49,177 bases of DNA from a virus. Location: the IMG/VR virus record IMGVR_UViG_3300048927_000336, positions 1-49,177 of that record; one strand, given 5' to 3'. This document shows positions 14,590 through 22,028 of the stretch, one piece after another. The notes under the pieces are model-generated. The model ran no database searches and was not told the origin of the DNA. It was given only the letters and a program-made list of their open reading frames with translations. The translations under genes were made by a program, and so were the position numbers. Each line of letters opens with the position of its first letter. The stretch's first letter is position 1.

Positions 14590-14979
14590 ATGGCTGAGCC
14601 ATTAAGCACCAGCGCTACTGTGGGAACGGTAGCTGGCTGGGGCATTGTCACGTCTGCGTTGGTAGGATTCATCACTTCTGTAGATTACTCAATCGCATTC
14701 GGTGCGTTTGCCGGGTCTATGTGCTTTATCGTCACTGTCAGCGACCTAACACGACGCCAGATATTTGGTTATTTCCTCTTTGGCTATGCTGCTGGCGTAT
14801 TTGGAGCCGGGTTTGTTGCGGACAAAGTAGAGGACTATCTGGATTACCGCGAAAAACCGCTGGACGCTCTGGCGGCTGTAATCATTTCCGCTGCTGCGGT
14901 TCAAAGCTATTTCTGGCTGAAAAACGGCGGCATTTCAAAACTGCCGTTCGTCAAAAAATGGATGGGGGAACAATCATGA
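14590..14979 (+). CDS. Putative holin
   Basis: The 129-residue protein begins MAEPLSTSATVGTVAGWGIV and has three hydrophobic segments (about residues 12-30, 36-52, 58-77) plus a fourth weaker one (90-107), then a charged tail (LPFVKKWMGEQS). This AEP-x-STSA start and gene order match the putative holin family found before a second, class-III-like holin in many enterobacterial phages. AGGGAG is nine bases upstream of the ATG. Its stop overlaps the next start (ATGA). It would control the time of lysis by making membrane lesions, or act as antiholin to its neighbour. Confidence 0.75.
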   Translation: MAEPLSTSATVGTVAGWGIVTSALVGFITSVDYSIAFGAFAGSMCFIVTVSDLTRRQIFGYFLFGYAAGVFGAGFVADKVEDYLDYREKPLDALAAVIISAAAVQSYFWLKNGGISKLPFVKKWMGEQS

Positions 14980-15272
14980 TCAGCCACGATCTCCTGACGG
15001 TAATTGATGTCGCCATTTGTGCAGCTATTGCTGTGCGTCTGATGCTCTTCAGTAAAGCAGGCAGAACGCATAAACCGGGTATCTCTTGGATTGCTGCTGG
15101 CCTAATTCTGTTTTACGGCAACTTTGGACTGCTCTGGTTATTCGGTCATTACCACGCCAGTGGCTGGCCGGTGGTTTTGGCGAACGCACTGATATGCATC
15201 GCGGTGTTTGCGGCGCGTGGAAATGTTGCGCGTATTGTTTCTTATCCAACGGAGGGAAGTAGTAAAAAATGA
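14976..15272 (+). CDS. Second holin, Phage_holin_3 type
   Basis: The 98-residue protein starts MISHDLLTVIDVAICAAIAV and has three membrane segments (about residues 5-25, 36-56, 64-80) and a short charged tail ending GSSKK. The pattern LLTVIDVAICA-IAVRLM, GHYHASGWPV and AVFAARGNVARI is diagnostic of the lambdoid Phage_holin_3 family. It is coupled by ATGA overlaps to the putative holin upstream and to the muralytic enzyme downstream. Two holin-like genes suggest a holin/antiholin pair. Confidence 0.85.
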   Translation: MISHDLLTVIDVAICAAIAVRLMLFSKAGRTHKPGISWIAAGLILFYGNFGLLWLFGHYHASGWPVVLANALICIAVFAARGNVARIVSYPTEGSSKK

Positions 15273-15685
15273 CAGGTAATAAAAAACCACGCGGCATCCG
15301 CAACAACAACCCTGGAAACATTCGCTGGGGCGATGAGTGGCAGGGGTTGATACAAAAATCCCAACGCACTGATAAATCGTTCTGCCAGTTCATCTCGCCA
15401 GAATACGGTATTCGCGCGATGATCGTCATCCTTCGCAATTATCAGAGCAAATACGGGCTGCGCACGATCACCGGCATGATCAAGCGCTGGGCACCGCCGA
15501 ACGAGAATGACACTCAGGCATACATTCGCAGTGTGGCGCTGGCCACAGGTACTGATGCTGATAAGTCTATTGACCTGACGGACAGCCGTAAGCTGTTCCC
15601 GCTTTTGCAGGCAATCATCAAGCACGAGAACGGCACGCAGCCATACGAATATGATGTTTTTATTCGGGCATTCGAACTCGTCTGA
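15269..15685 (+). CDS. Endolysin-position muralytic protein (P5-like)
   Basis: The 138-residue protein contains RGIRNNNPGNIRWGDEWQGL near the N terminus and EYGIRAMIVILRNYQSKYGL, the signature of proteins usually labelled structural protein P5 and related to lysozyme-like transglycosylases. It lacks a signal peptide or SAR segment, so it would depend on the holin for release. It lies between the holin and spanin genes, where the endolysin is expected, and no other endolysin gene is present. The enzymatic class is inferred from family and position. Confidence 0.75.
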   Translation: MTGNKKPRGIRNNNPGNIRWGDEWQGLIQKSQRTDKSFCQFISPEYGIRAMIVILRNYQSKYGLRTITGMIKRWAPPNENDTQAYIRSVALATGTDADKSIDLTDSRKLFPLLQAIIKHENGTQPYEYDVFIRAFELV

Positions 15686-15699
15686 CAGAAGGAGGTCGT

Positions 15700-16134
15700 A
15701 TGGCCGCTTTCAAGTTCATCAAAAACTATTCACACATTTTCGTCATAGGCCTCATTTGCCTGGCGCTCTGGATGCTGAACGCCCGAAGCTCGCAGCTTGA
15801 GGCAACCAATCAGCGCCTTGAGAAGCTTGCAAACAGCAAAGACGAGCAGATTAACGATCTGCGCTCCAAGAACGATGGCCTGGCATCAAGCGTTACTGAG
15901 CTGGTAACAGCAGTTAAACAGCAGAACGATGTAATGAGTCAGGTCACAGAGCAGCGTGCCGTAACAGCCCAGCAGAATCGGAAACTACAGAATGAAATTA
16001 AGCGTTACCTGGCGGCGGACAAGTGTGCTGTTGCTCCTGTTCCCCCTGATGCTGCTGACCGGTTGCGGGACGCAGCGAAAGCTGCTGGTGGAATACCGGA
16101 TAGTAAAACAGCCTCAGCTAAGCCTTCCGGCTGA
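15700..16134 (+). CDS. i-spanin Rz
   Basis: The 144-residue protein has a signal anchor at about residues 11-28 (SHIFVIGLICLALWML) followed by a long coiled coil rich in Q, L and N (about 30-110), then a proline-rich end. This is the standard Rz form: anchored in the inner membrane, spanning the periplasm and pairing with Rz1 to fuse the membranes at the last step of lysis. AAGGAGG is five bases upstream. The o-spanin gene overlaps its end in the +1 frame. Confidence 0.9.
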   Translation: MAAFKFIKNYSHIFVIGLICLALWMLNARSSQLEATNQRLEKLANSKDEQINDLRSKNDGLASSVTELVTAVKQQNDVMSQVTEQRAVTAQQNRKLQNEIKRYLAADKCAVAPVPPDAADRLRDAAKAAGGIPDSKTASAKPSG

Positions 16135-16294
16135 ACTGACCAGCCCGATGGACGTGCCAGCGCCATCACAGGATATGACGTACGGTGACAGCGTGAGCCT
16201 CAACGCTGAGTTATATGGCGCTCTGGGGCAGTGCAACATTGATCGTGCTGCGATTAGAAAACTTGACACGCATCCTATTCCTTATACCGATTAA
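15992..16294 (+). CDS. o-spanin Rz1 lipoprotein
   Basis: The 100-residue protein begins inside Rz in another frame. The signal peptide LLLLFPLMLLTGC ends in the lipobox LTGC, so the mature lipoprotein starts at Cys25. The mature part includes the proline-rich segment PSPMDVPAPSQ-like region (SPMDVPAPSQDM) expected for an o-spanin. It extends about 160 bp beyond the end of Rz, that is overlapping rather than fully embedded. Together with Rz it disrupts the outer membrane. Confidence 0.88.
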   Translation: MKLSVTWRRTSVLLLLFPLMLLTGCGTQRKLLVEYRIVKQPQLSLPAELTSPMDVPAPSQDMTYGDSVSLNAELYGALGQCNIDRAAIRKLDTHPIPYTD

Positions 16295-16338
16295 ATGTGA
16301 TTATCACTTTTCACACATGCAATGGTTAAGGAGCAGTT

Positions 16339-16842
16339 ATGGTTTCGGAAAACTTTTTCTTTCCTAACGAGTTCACTTTCAATGGCATCACTTACCGAGG
16401 TCAGAGAGATACTAAGAAAAATCAGATCTTAATACCTATTAAAGACCAAACTTGTCCCTTCGACATCGGTGACAAGATTGAGCTTAAGCAAGGCGATAAA
16501 GCAAGGCTCTTTGAGGTGTTGGATTATGAAGTGCAGGATAGCCTGGGAGTTGGTAGCAATCTTCCTTTTTTAGCTATCCTTCATGTGAGTGCGTTGGACG
16601 TAAAATCTAAGCCCGCAGGTGGAGATACCCATATAAATTTCCACGGCTCAGTGACCGCTGGAGGGGGTTTTCAGGCAGGTTCTGTGAACTCTATAAGCAA
16701 GCAGATTACTGTTGAGCAACTGCAAGAGGCTATAGAAAAATCAGGGGACCCGGAAGTAAAAAGTATTTGGCAAAAACTCTTAGAAAACCCTACATTTTCA
16801 GCTATAGCAGCTTCTTTAGCACAAGGTATGATTGGGCAATAA
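16339..16842 (+). CDS. Uncharacterised 167-residue protein after the lysis cassette
   Basis: The protein begins MVSENFFFPNEFTFNGITYR and has a beta-rich N-terminal half, a glycine-rich middle (NFHGSVTAGGGFQAGS) and a helical C terminus (EQLQEAIEKSGDPEVKSIWQ, then LLENPTFSAIAASL). The last part resembles regions in phage and effector-associated proteins that pair a GS-rich linker with a helix bundle, but I cannot name a family. AAGGAG precedes the ATG by six bases. It is A+T-richer than the lysis genes and is probably cargo. Confidence 0.65.
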   Translation: MVSENFFFPNEFTFNGITYRGQRDTKKNQILIPIKDQTCPFDIGDKIELKQGDKARLFEVLDYEVQDSLGVGSNLPFLAILHVSALDVKSKPAGGDTHINFHGSVTAGGGFQAGSVNSISKQITVEQLQEAIEKSGDPEVKSIWQKLLENPTFSAIAASLAQGMIGQ

Positions 16843-16960
16843 GCACTAAAACATTGTTTGAGTCACGTTGTGAAGCGTTGCTGATTTTACTGATTAAATT
16901 TCCTTCTATAAGAATGTTCTTAGGTTTATTGTATAGCCTTCATAATGTAAGGAGGCATAC

Positions 16961-17356
16961 ATGTCAGTAAACTACCCAAAAATAGTTGATGTGGATTTAG
17001 AGCGTTCCAGCTACGACACACATAGTGGAAACTTCATTTTTGTCTTAGATAATCAGATTGAGCATCGCTGGCGTGATGAGTTTTTCGACGCCATACGCTT
17101 AGAAAATGCCAGCTGTTTTGCTTATAGGCAACCCACTATTGCTAGTGACACCTCTATAAGTGCTTATGCTGAGATTGAAGGAGAGTATGATTTAAGAACA
17201 GTTCATCATCACCTTAAGCGAGCATTAGTGGTAGCTAATGCATCTTTGAAAGACAAGGTGGATGCTGAGATTGCAGAAGAAGCCAGAAGGCAGAAAGCTA
17301 AAAGAGAGCTTGATCATCGTTTGAAAACGATAGTTGGTTCTTTAAGATTTGAATAA
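16961..17356 (+). CDS. Uncharacterised 131-residue protein
   Basis: The product begins MSVNYPKIVDVDLERSSYDT and ends in a basic coiled-coil-like helix (AEEARRQKAKRELDHRLKTI). The N-terminal half looks beta-rich (HSGNFIFVLDNQIEHRWRDE). AAGGAGG lies seven bases upstream of the ATG. It is followed by a terminator at 17376, so it forms a unit with, or near, the gene at 16339. No relatives are recognised; it is probably a cargo gene between lysis and packaging modules. Confidence 0.65.
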   Translation: MSVNYPKIVDVDLERSSYDTHSGNFIFVLDNQIEHRWRDEFFDAIRLENASCFAYRQPTIASDTSISAYAEIEGEYDLRTVHHHLKRALVVANASLKDKVDAEIAEEARRQKAKRELDHRLKTIVGSLRFE

Positions 17357-17375
17357 ATTCTCACGATAAACATTT

Positions 17376-17396
17376 ACCGCCTCAGGGCGGTTTTTT
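17376..17396 (+). terminator. Intrinsic terminator before the packaging genes
   Basis: ACCGCC-TCAG-GGCGGT followed by TTTTTT. It separates the two cargo-like genes from the terminase unit. Confidence 0.85.
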
Positions 17397-17409
17397 ATTG
17401 GAGCAACCA

Positions 17410-17607
17410 ATGATTGTTACACCCGATGCCATCGTCATTGGTGGCACCAACATGCCGGGAATATCAGTACCCGGCGCTATCGTGATTGACGGTCAGGCTA
17501 AACAGCCAGCCAACACGATATTCATCAAGAACGACAGCAACGCCAACCCCGCCTCGCTGTGGTACGTCACAGCGTTACAGAAGCCCTTCACTGAGGGGCT
17601 TCGATAA
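17410..17607 (+). CDS. Hypothetical 65-residue protein before terminase
   Basis: ATG 17410 has GGAG six bases upstream. The product begins MIVTPDAIVIGGTNMPGISV and contains repeated V-[TP]-[DG]-A-I-V-I units (TPDAIVIGG, VPGAIVIDG), suggesting a small beta structure, then NDSNANPASLWYVTAL. The 3' end of the gene encodes a hairpin (GAAGCCC/GGGCTTC near 17580-17602) just before the small terminase gene. Small genes in this position are common in enterobacterial phages and have no known function. Confidence 0.6.
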   Translation: MIVTPDAIVIGGTNMPGISVPGAIVIDGQAKQPANTIFIKNDSNANPASLWYVTALQKPFTEGLR

Positions 17608-17627
17608 TGTCTGACTGAGGATGAAAC

Positions 17628-18482
17628 ATGGCAAAACCGGACTGGGGCGCTCTTCAGCAACGGTTCCTGTCCGCACATGCAAAAACCGGTATCTCCCCGA
17701 AAGACTGGTGTGAGGCGCAGGGGCTGAAATACTCGACTGCCAAACGCTACATAAAAATTGCGAACAGCGGTGCGAATTCGCAAAAAAAAACTGCGAATAA
17801 AACTGCGAATTCGCAGAAGCCAAAGCAGCGTAAAAGCCGCCCCGACATGCCTTCACAGGAAAACTGCGAATCACCAGCATTCGCAGATTCTCCAGGTGCG
17901 AAACCGATTCGCGGCACGCGTAATGCCCCACCCACAAATGCTTTCACCTCAGGTAATCAGCATGCACTAAAGCATGGTGGATACGGCCGCCGGCTGCTGC
18001 TGTCAGATGCCATCATTGAAGACGTGCCGGCGCTGACGCTCGACGATGAGCTGTTCTGGCTGCGTGCTGCAAACCTGACCGCTGCAGAGAACATTGGCCG
18101 TTGGCGCGTGCAGCAGGAAGACGCGGAAACGCCCGAGGCTAAAAAGGCGCTGCTGGACAACATCGGCGCGGCTGAAAAAGCGATGCATAGGAATACCGCC
18201 CGCATTGAGTCGCTGGAATACACCAAGGCAGCCATAGCTAAAGCCTATGCCGATGAGCGGCTGAAAAGTATGGCAGAGGTGCGCGGCCAGTTTGATATGG
18301 AGCAGGAACAGACACTGGCTCCGCTCGAGACGCGCCGCCGCCAGCTGGTGAATGAAAAGGCCGAAGCTGAGATAGAAAACATCCGCAGCGGTAAAAATGA
18401 CAGCAACCTGATCGTTGTTCATAACGCTCTGCAGGTGCCGGGTGCGATGCAGCCCACCAGCAGCGACAGCGGGGATGACTAA
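17628..18482 (+). CDS. Terminase small subunit
   Basis: The 284-residue protein starts MAKPDWGALQQRFLSAHAKT with an HTH-like segment (SPKDWCEAQGLKYSTAKRYI, about residues 25-44) suited to recognising the packaging site. A linker with repeated ANSQKKTANKTANSQ follows, then the motif TRNAPPTNAFTSGNQHALKH common to this family, and a helical oligomerisation part. GAGG lies seven bases upstream; its TAA overlaps the large-subunit ATG. The DNA behind the linker holds a dense GCGAAT repeat field that may be the packaging site itself. Confidence 0.85.
   Translation: MAKPDWGALQQRFLSAHAKTGISPKDWCEAQGLKYSTAKRYIKIANSGANSQKKTANKTANSQKPKQRKSRPDMPSQENCESPAFADSPGAKPIRGTRNAPPTNAFTSGNQHALKHGGYGRRLLLSDAIIEDVPALTLDDELFWLRAANLTAAENIGRWRVQQEDAETPEAKKALLDNIGAAEKAMHRNTARIESLEYTKAAIAKAYADERLKSMAEVRGQFDMEQEQTLAPLETRRRQLVNEKAEAEIENIRSGKNDSNLIVVHNALQVPGAMQPTSSDSGDD
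17760..17914. repeat. GCGAAT repeat field inside the small terminase gene (candidate pac/cos)
   Basis: Within 155 bp there are eight exact GCGAAT or ATTCGC hexamers plus two GCGAA partials. They include two perfect palindromes, TGCGAATTCGCA (17771-17782) and CTGCGAATTCGCAG (17803-17816), and isolated CTGCGAAT or ATTCGCAG/ATTCGCGG at 17791, 17864, 17879 and 17907. P22 and P1 carry their pac sites in or near the equivalent gene, and P1 pac is a cluster of short repeats. Confidence 0.55.
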
Positions 18483-19804
18483 TGGCGCAGATCTTCTGTC
18501 GAAAGCTGCACACCGCGCAGTCAGCCGTATGGACCGAGGGGAGTCAGCACCAGTATAACGTGGTGCGCTGTGGCCGTCGCTGGGGTAAAACGGCCATTCT
18601 GGGCAATATCGCCATATCCTACGCAACCTCTCTGTTTAAAGAGACTGGCGGCGAAAGATTGCAGGGCGGCAGGGTTGGCATATTCACCGCTGAGTATAAG
18701 CAGCAGCAGGAGATTTTCGACTACCTGGAAGAAGCGCTGTTACCGCTGATCAAGATGAAATCGCGCAGCGAAGGGCGTATTCGTCTGAAGAACGGCGCGA
18801 GGATCGATTTCTGGGTTACGAACAATAACCCGCTGGCTGGGCGTGGGCGTGAATATGACGTTGTCTTGCTGGATGAATCCGCATTCACCAAATCGCCGGA
18901 AATGCTTAATGAAATCTGGCCAAAGTCGATAAAGCCGACGCTGCTGACCCGTCGCGGTCGCGCCTGGGTTTTCTCAACACCTAACGGCACTGATGAAAAA
19001 AACTTTTTCTATGCGATCTGCCATGACAAGAGCCTCGGATTTCATGAGCACCACGCGCCCACCTCCTCGAACCCATTCGTTCCGCCTGATGAGCTGGAAA
19101 AAGAGAGAGCGGCGAACGATCCGCGCGTTTATCAGCAGGAGTTTGACGCTGAATTTATAGACTGGTCCGCTGATGCGTTGCTGGATATTGATAGGTTGAT
19201 GGTGGACGGTCTGCCGGTAGGTATGCCGACAACGTGCGACATGATCTTTGCCGTGGCCGATACCGCGTTAAAAGGTGGTTCGGAAAATGACGGCACCGGC
19301 TTTGTCTATTTCGCGTATGAGGAAACGTATTCAGAGCCACGGCTGACGATCATCGACTGGGATATCACTCAGATCAAAGCGTCGCTGCTTCCCGAATACA
19401 TGCCCAGCGTCTATGACAACCTCGAACGGCTGGCGAAATTGTGCCGGCCGCGTCTGGGCAGTATGGGCGTTTTCATGGAAGACGCGGCTATGGGCGCAAT
19501 TCTGAACCAGAAAGCCGAAACAGAAGGCTGGGCAATGCAGCCGATAAAGTCGGCCCTGACCAGCAAGGGTAAAGATGAACGTGCGGTTATGGCGTCCGGC
19601 CATCATTATCTGGGCAAGTGCAAAATCACGCGCGAAGCATACGATAAAGTTGCCGCGTTCAAGCAGGACACCGCTAATCACCTTCTCAAGCAGATCGCCA
19701 AATTCCATCTGGCCGATCCGCTGGCGCACAAGCGCGCCGATGACCTTTTCGATTGCTACACGTATGGCCTGATCATCGCGTTCGGGAACTACGAAGCACT
19801 GTAA
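18482..19804 (+). CDS. Terminase large subunit
   Basis: The 440-residue protein is the packaging motor. Walker A is GRRWGKT at residues 31-37, Walker B VVLLDE at 127-132 with catalytic E132, and the coupling motif STPNG is at 165-169. The nuclease domain starts with FAVADTALKGGSENDGT (D260 metal ligand) and contains MEDAAMG and a C-terminal DDLFDC. All parts are present and the length is normal. Its ATG overlaps the small-subunit stop (TAATG), so the subunits are made together. Confidence 0.95.
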   Translation: MAQIFCRKLHTAQSAVWTEGSQHQYNVVRCGRRWGKTAILGNIAISYATSLFKETGGERLQGGRVGIFTAEYKQQQEIFDYLEEALLPLIKMKSRSEGRIRLKNGARIDFWVTNNNPLAGRGREYDVVLLDESAFTKSPEMLNEIWPKSIKPTLLTRRGRAWVFSTPNGTDEKNFFYAICHDKSLGFHEHHAPTSSNPFVPPDELEKERAANDPRVYQQEFDAEFIDWSADALLDIDRLMVDGLPVGMPTTCDMIFAVADTALKGGSENDGTGFVYFAYEETYSEPRLTIIDWDITQIKASLLPEYMPSVYDNLERLAKLCRPRLGSMGVFMEDAAMGAILNQKAETEGWAMQPIKSALTSKGKDERAVMASGHHYLGKCKITREAYDKVAAFKQDTANHLLKQIAKFHLADPLAHKRADDLFDCYTYGLIIAFGNYEAL

Positions 19805-19816
19805 GCAGGGTTCTAA

Positions 19817-21250
19817 ATGGCAGAAATTCAACTCAACAATAATATGAGTTCTGAACTGGCGAAGATTCTGGCCGCTGAAGAGATACAGCCCGGAAGCGAC
19901 GTAGGTTACCAGTTATGCAAGCTGCTATGGCAGTTTCACCCGCTTGGCGGGAAGCTGGTGGAAAAACCCATCAGCATGGCGATGTGCAAACCCCGGCAAT
20001 ATAACGTTGAAACTGATCCTGATGAGCGTGTTGTCAGGCAATTCAGTGAAACGTGGGAGCGGATGGGGATCAATGAGTACATCAGAAATTTTTTCTACAT
20101 ATCGCGCTGTTACGGTGCCGCTGCTGTTGGCGTAGGTACTGCGAATCATCCCTGTAGCCAGCCGCTGTTACAGTTCGGGCTACAGGAGGAAGACGTTTAT
20201 ATCAACGTCTGGGATCCGCTCAACGCGGCTGGCTCAATGGTGACAGATCAGAATCCCAACAGCCGGTTTTTTCAGAAGCCCAATAACACGCTGAAAATCG
20301 CCGGTAAAAACTGGCACCCATCGCGAACCTTAAAAATTTTCCACGGCACCCCTATTTATCTTGAGTTCCAGAACTCAACGTTCGGTTTCACTGGCCGCAG
20401 CGTATTTCAACGCGTCCTGTACCCCATGAAATCCTATATAGGCACCATGGAAGCTAACGACCTGGTTAGTCAGAAAGCGGGCGTGCTGGTGGCGAAAATG
20501 TCACAGAACGGCTCAATCATGAACGGCCTCAAGCAAATGGCTTCATCAGCCAAGCGCACTATGGTGAAGATTGCCCGCACTGGCGGGGTAATCAGCATCG
20601 GTGATAAAGAGGCTATCGAGTCGCTCAATCTGCAGAACATCGATGGGGCGCTGAATGCGGCGCGCGACAACATCATCTCCGATATTGCGTCCGGCAGTGA
20701 CGTTCCGGCCATCCTGATTAAAGAGGAGGCATTTTCGAAAGGGTGGAGCGACGGCGCGGAAGACTCGAAAGCGATCAGCCAGTACATCGATGGTGTCCGC
20801 CAGCAGATCGAGCCGGTTATGGATTATTTCGAAAAACTGGTTCAGTACATTGCCTGGAACGAAGATTTTTTTAATGCGCTGAAAGGGGATTTCCCCGACA
20901 TCATCACGGAAGACTACAAAGCGACATTTTATTTGTGGCGTCGCGAATTTAGCGCGAAATGGCAGGAGCTGGTGGAGGAGTCGCCGGACAAACGCAGGGA
21001 GTCTGATAGCAAAACGATCCAGTCAGCGACAGCGCTCTATACGGGCATGGCACCAACGCTGGACCCGGAGAACAGAGCTGTACTGGCCGAATGGCTGTCC
21101 TCAATCGTCAGTGGTACACAGACCTATGGCGATATGCCTCTGATCATCAATACCGAATCTCTCGCAAACTACACCCCACCAGCGCCTCCGGAGCGACAAA
21201 ATGAAGTCAGTCAACCGGGCGGGGAAGAAGAAGCCGAAGAGCCTGTTTGA
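19817..21250 (+). CDS. Portal protein (DUF1073)
   Basis: The 477-residue protein fits the DUF1073 portal family. It has the N-terminal WQFHPLGGKLVEKPISMA region, YISRCYGAAAVGVG, INVWDPLNAAG, HPSRTLKIFHG and the conserved SDVPAILIKEEAFSKGWSDG stretch, with an acidic tail (GGEEEAEEPV). The dodecameric portal forms the unique vertex through which DNA is pumped. It starts 12 bp after the large terminase and overlaps the head morphogenesis gene by 50 bp, the usual order in these phages. Confidence 0.9.
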   Translation: MAEIQLNNNMSSELAKILAAEEIQPGSDVGYQLCKLLWQFHPLGGKLVEKPISMAMCKPRQYNVETDPDERVVRQFSETWERMGINEYIRNFFYISRCYGAAAVGVGTANHPCSQPLLQFGLQEEDVYINVWDPLNAAGSMVTDQNPNSRFFQKPNNTLKIAGKNWHPSRTLKIFHGTPIYLEFQNSTFGFTGRSVFQRVLYPMKSYIGTMEANDLVSQKAGVLVAKMSQNGSIMNGLKQMASSAKRTMVKIARTGGVISIGDKEAIESLNLQNIDGALNAARDNIISDIASGSDVPAILIKEEAFSKGWSDGAEDSKAISQYIDGVRQQIEPVMDYFEKLVQYIAWNEDFFNALKGDFPDIITEDYKATFYLWRREFSAKWQELVEESPDKRRESDSKTIQSATALYTGMAPTLDPENRAVLAEWLSSIVSGTQTYGDMPLIINTESLANYTPPAPPERQNEVSQPGGEEEAEEPV

Positions 21251-22028
21251 GGTTCTGACCGCTGCGATCAATCACTACGTCGAATCAGGCTGGGATAGCG
21301 AAAAGTCATTACTTAGCTGGAGCCAGCGCCTGCGCGTGGCCGCTCAGCGTGAAGCACCCAGTGACGATGTAGCAAGAAAGCACCTCACCGCCATTTATAG
21401 CCGCCTCGTGATTGATGGGGGCGCTCTCAGGGATCAGCCACCCGGTGGCCCGTCGAAAATTACCCTCAATAAAATCAGGCCGGAGCTTCGCAAGGAGTTG
21501 GATCGGCGCATTTTTGCGAGTGCAAACCTCATAAAACTGAACCGGCAACAGGCCATTGAGCGAACGGTTCAGCGCTTTCAGGGCTGGGTTTCGTCAATAC
21601 CTCCGGACGGGGTGAGCGAGACAGATAAGCGCGCTCAGAAAGCCGAAATTCAGAAGTCTGTCAGTGACCTCGATTTTATAAGCCGCCGCGTGGCCATTGA
21701 CCAGGGACACAAGCTGGCCAGCAACGTGAAATACGTGCTGGCCATTCAGAGCGGTGCTATCGCATTTCGCTGGCATTCAAACTGGCGGCGTCCTGGGTAT
21801 CAGTATCGTAAGGACCACAAAGAGCGCGACGAACTCATTTATTTGGTTCGGGATTCCTGGGCATTAGAGCAGGGGCTGATTAAGCCTGTATGCGGTTTTT
21901 ACGACGAAATCACCGCCGCAGGCGAGGAGGTTTTTTGCAGCTGTCAGGCGATACCGGTTTACGCGCCGCAACAGCTACCTGATGAGTTTTTAACGGAGAA
22001 GGGGAAACGTGAATTTAACAGAACTTGA
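21201..22028 (+). CDS. Head morphogenesis protein (Mu F/SPP1 gp7-like)
   Basis: The 275-residue protein contains DQGHKLASNVKYVLAIQSGA, FRWHSNWRRPGYQYRKDHK and VFCSCQAIPVYAPQQLP, the histidine/cysteine-rich core of the phage Mu F-like (PF04233) minor head proteins. Members sit in the capsid interior near the portal and are needed to assemble full-size heads or protect incoming DNA. It starts inside the portal gene with basic residues (MKSVNRAGKKKPKSL) and overlaps the following gene by 20 bp. Confidence 0.82.
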   Translation: MKSVNRAGKKKPKSLFEVLTAAINHYVESGWDSEKSLLSWSQRLRVAAQREAPSDDVARKHLTAIYSRLVIDGGALRDQPPGGPSKITLNKIRPELRKELDRRIFASANLIKLNRQQAIERTVQRFQGWVSSIPPDGVSETDKRAQKAEIQKSVSDLDFISRRVAIDQGHKLASNVKYVLAIQSGAIAFRWHSNWRRPGYQYRKDHKERDELIYLVRDSWALEQGLIKPVCGFYDEITAAGEEVFCSCQAIPVYAPQQLPDEFLTEKGKREFNRT

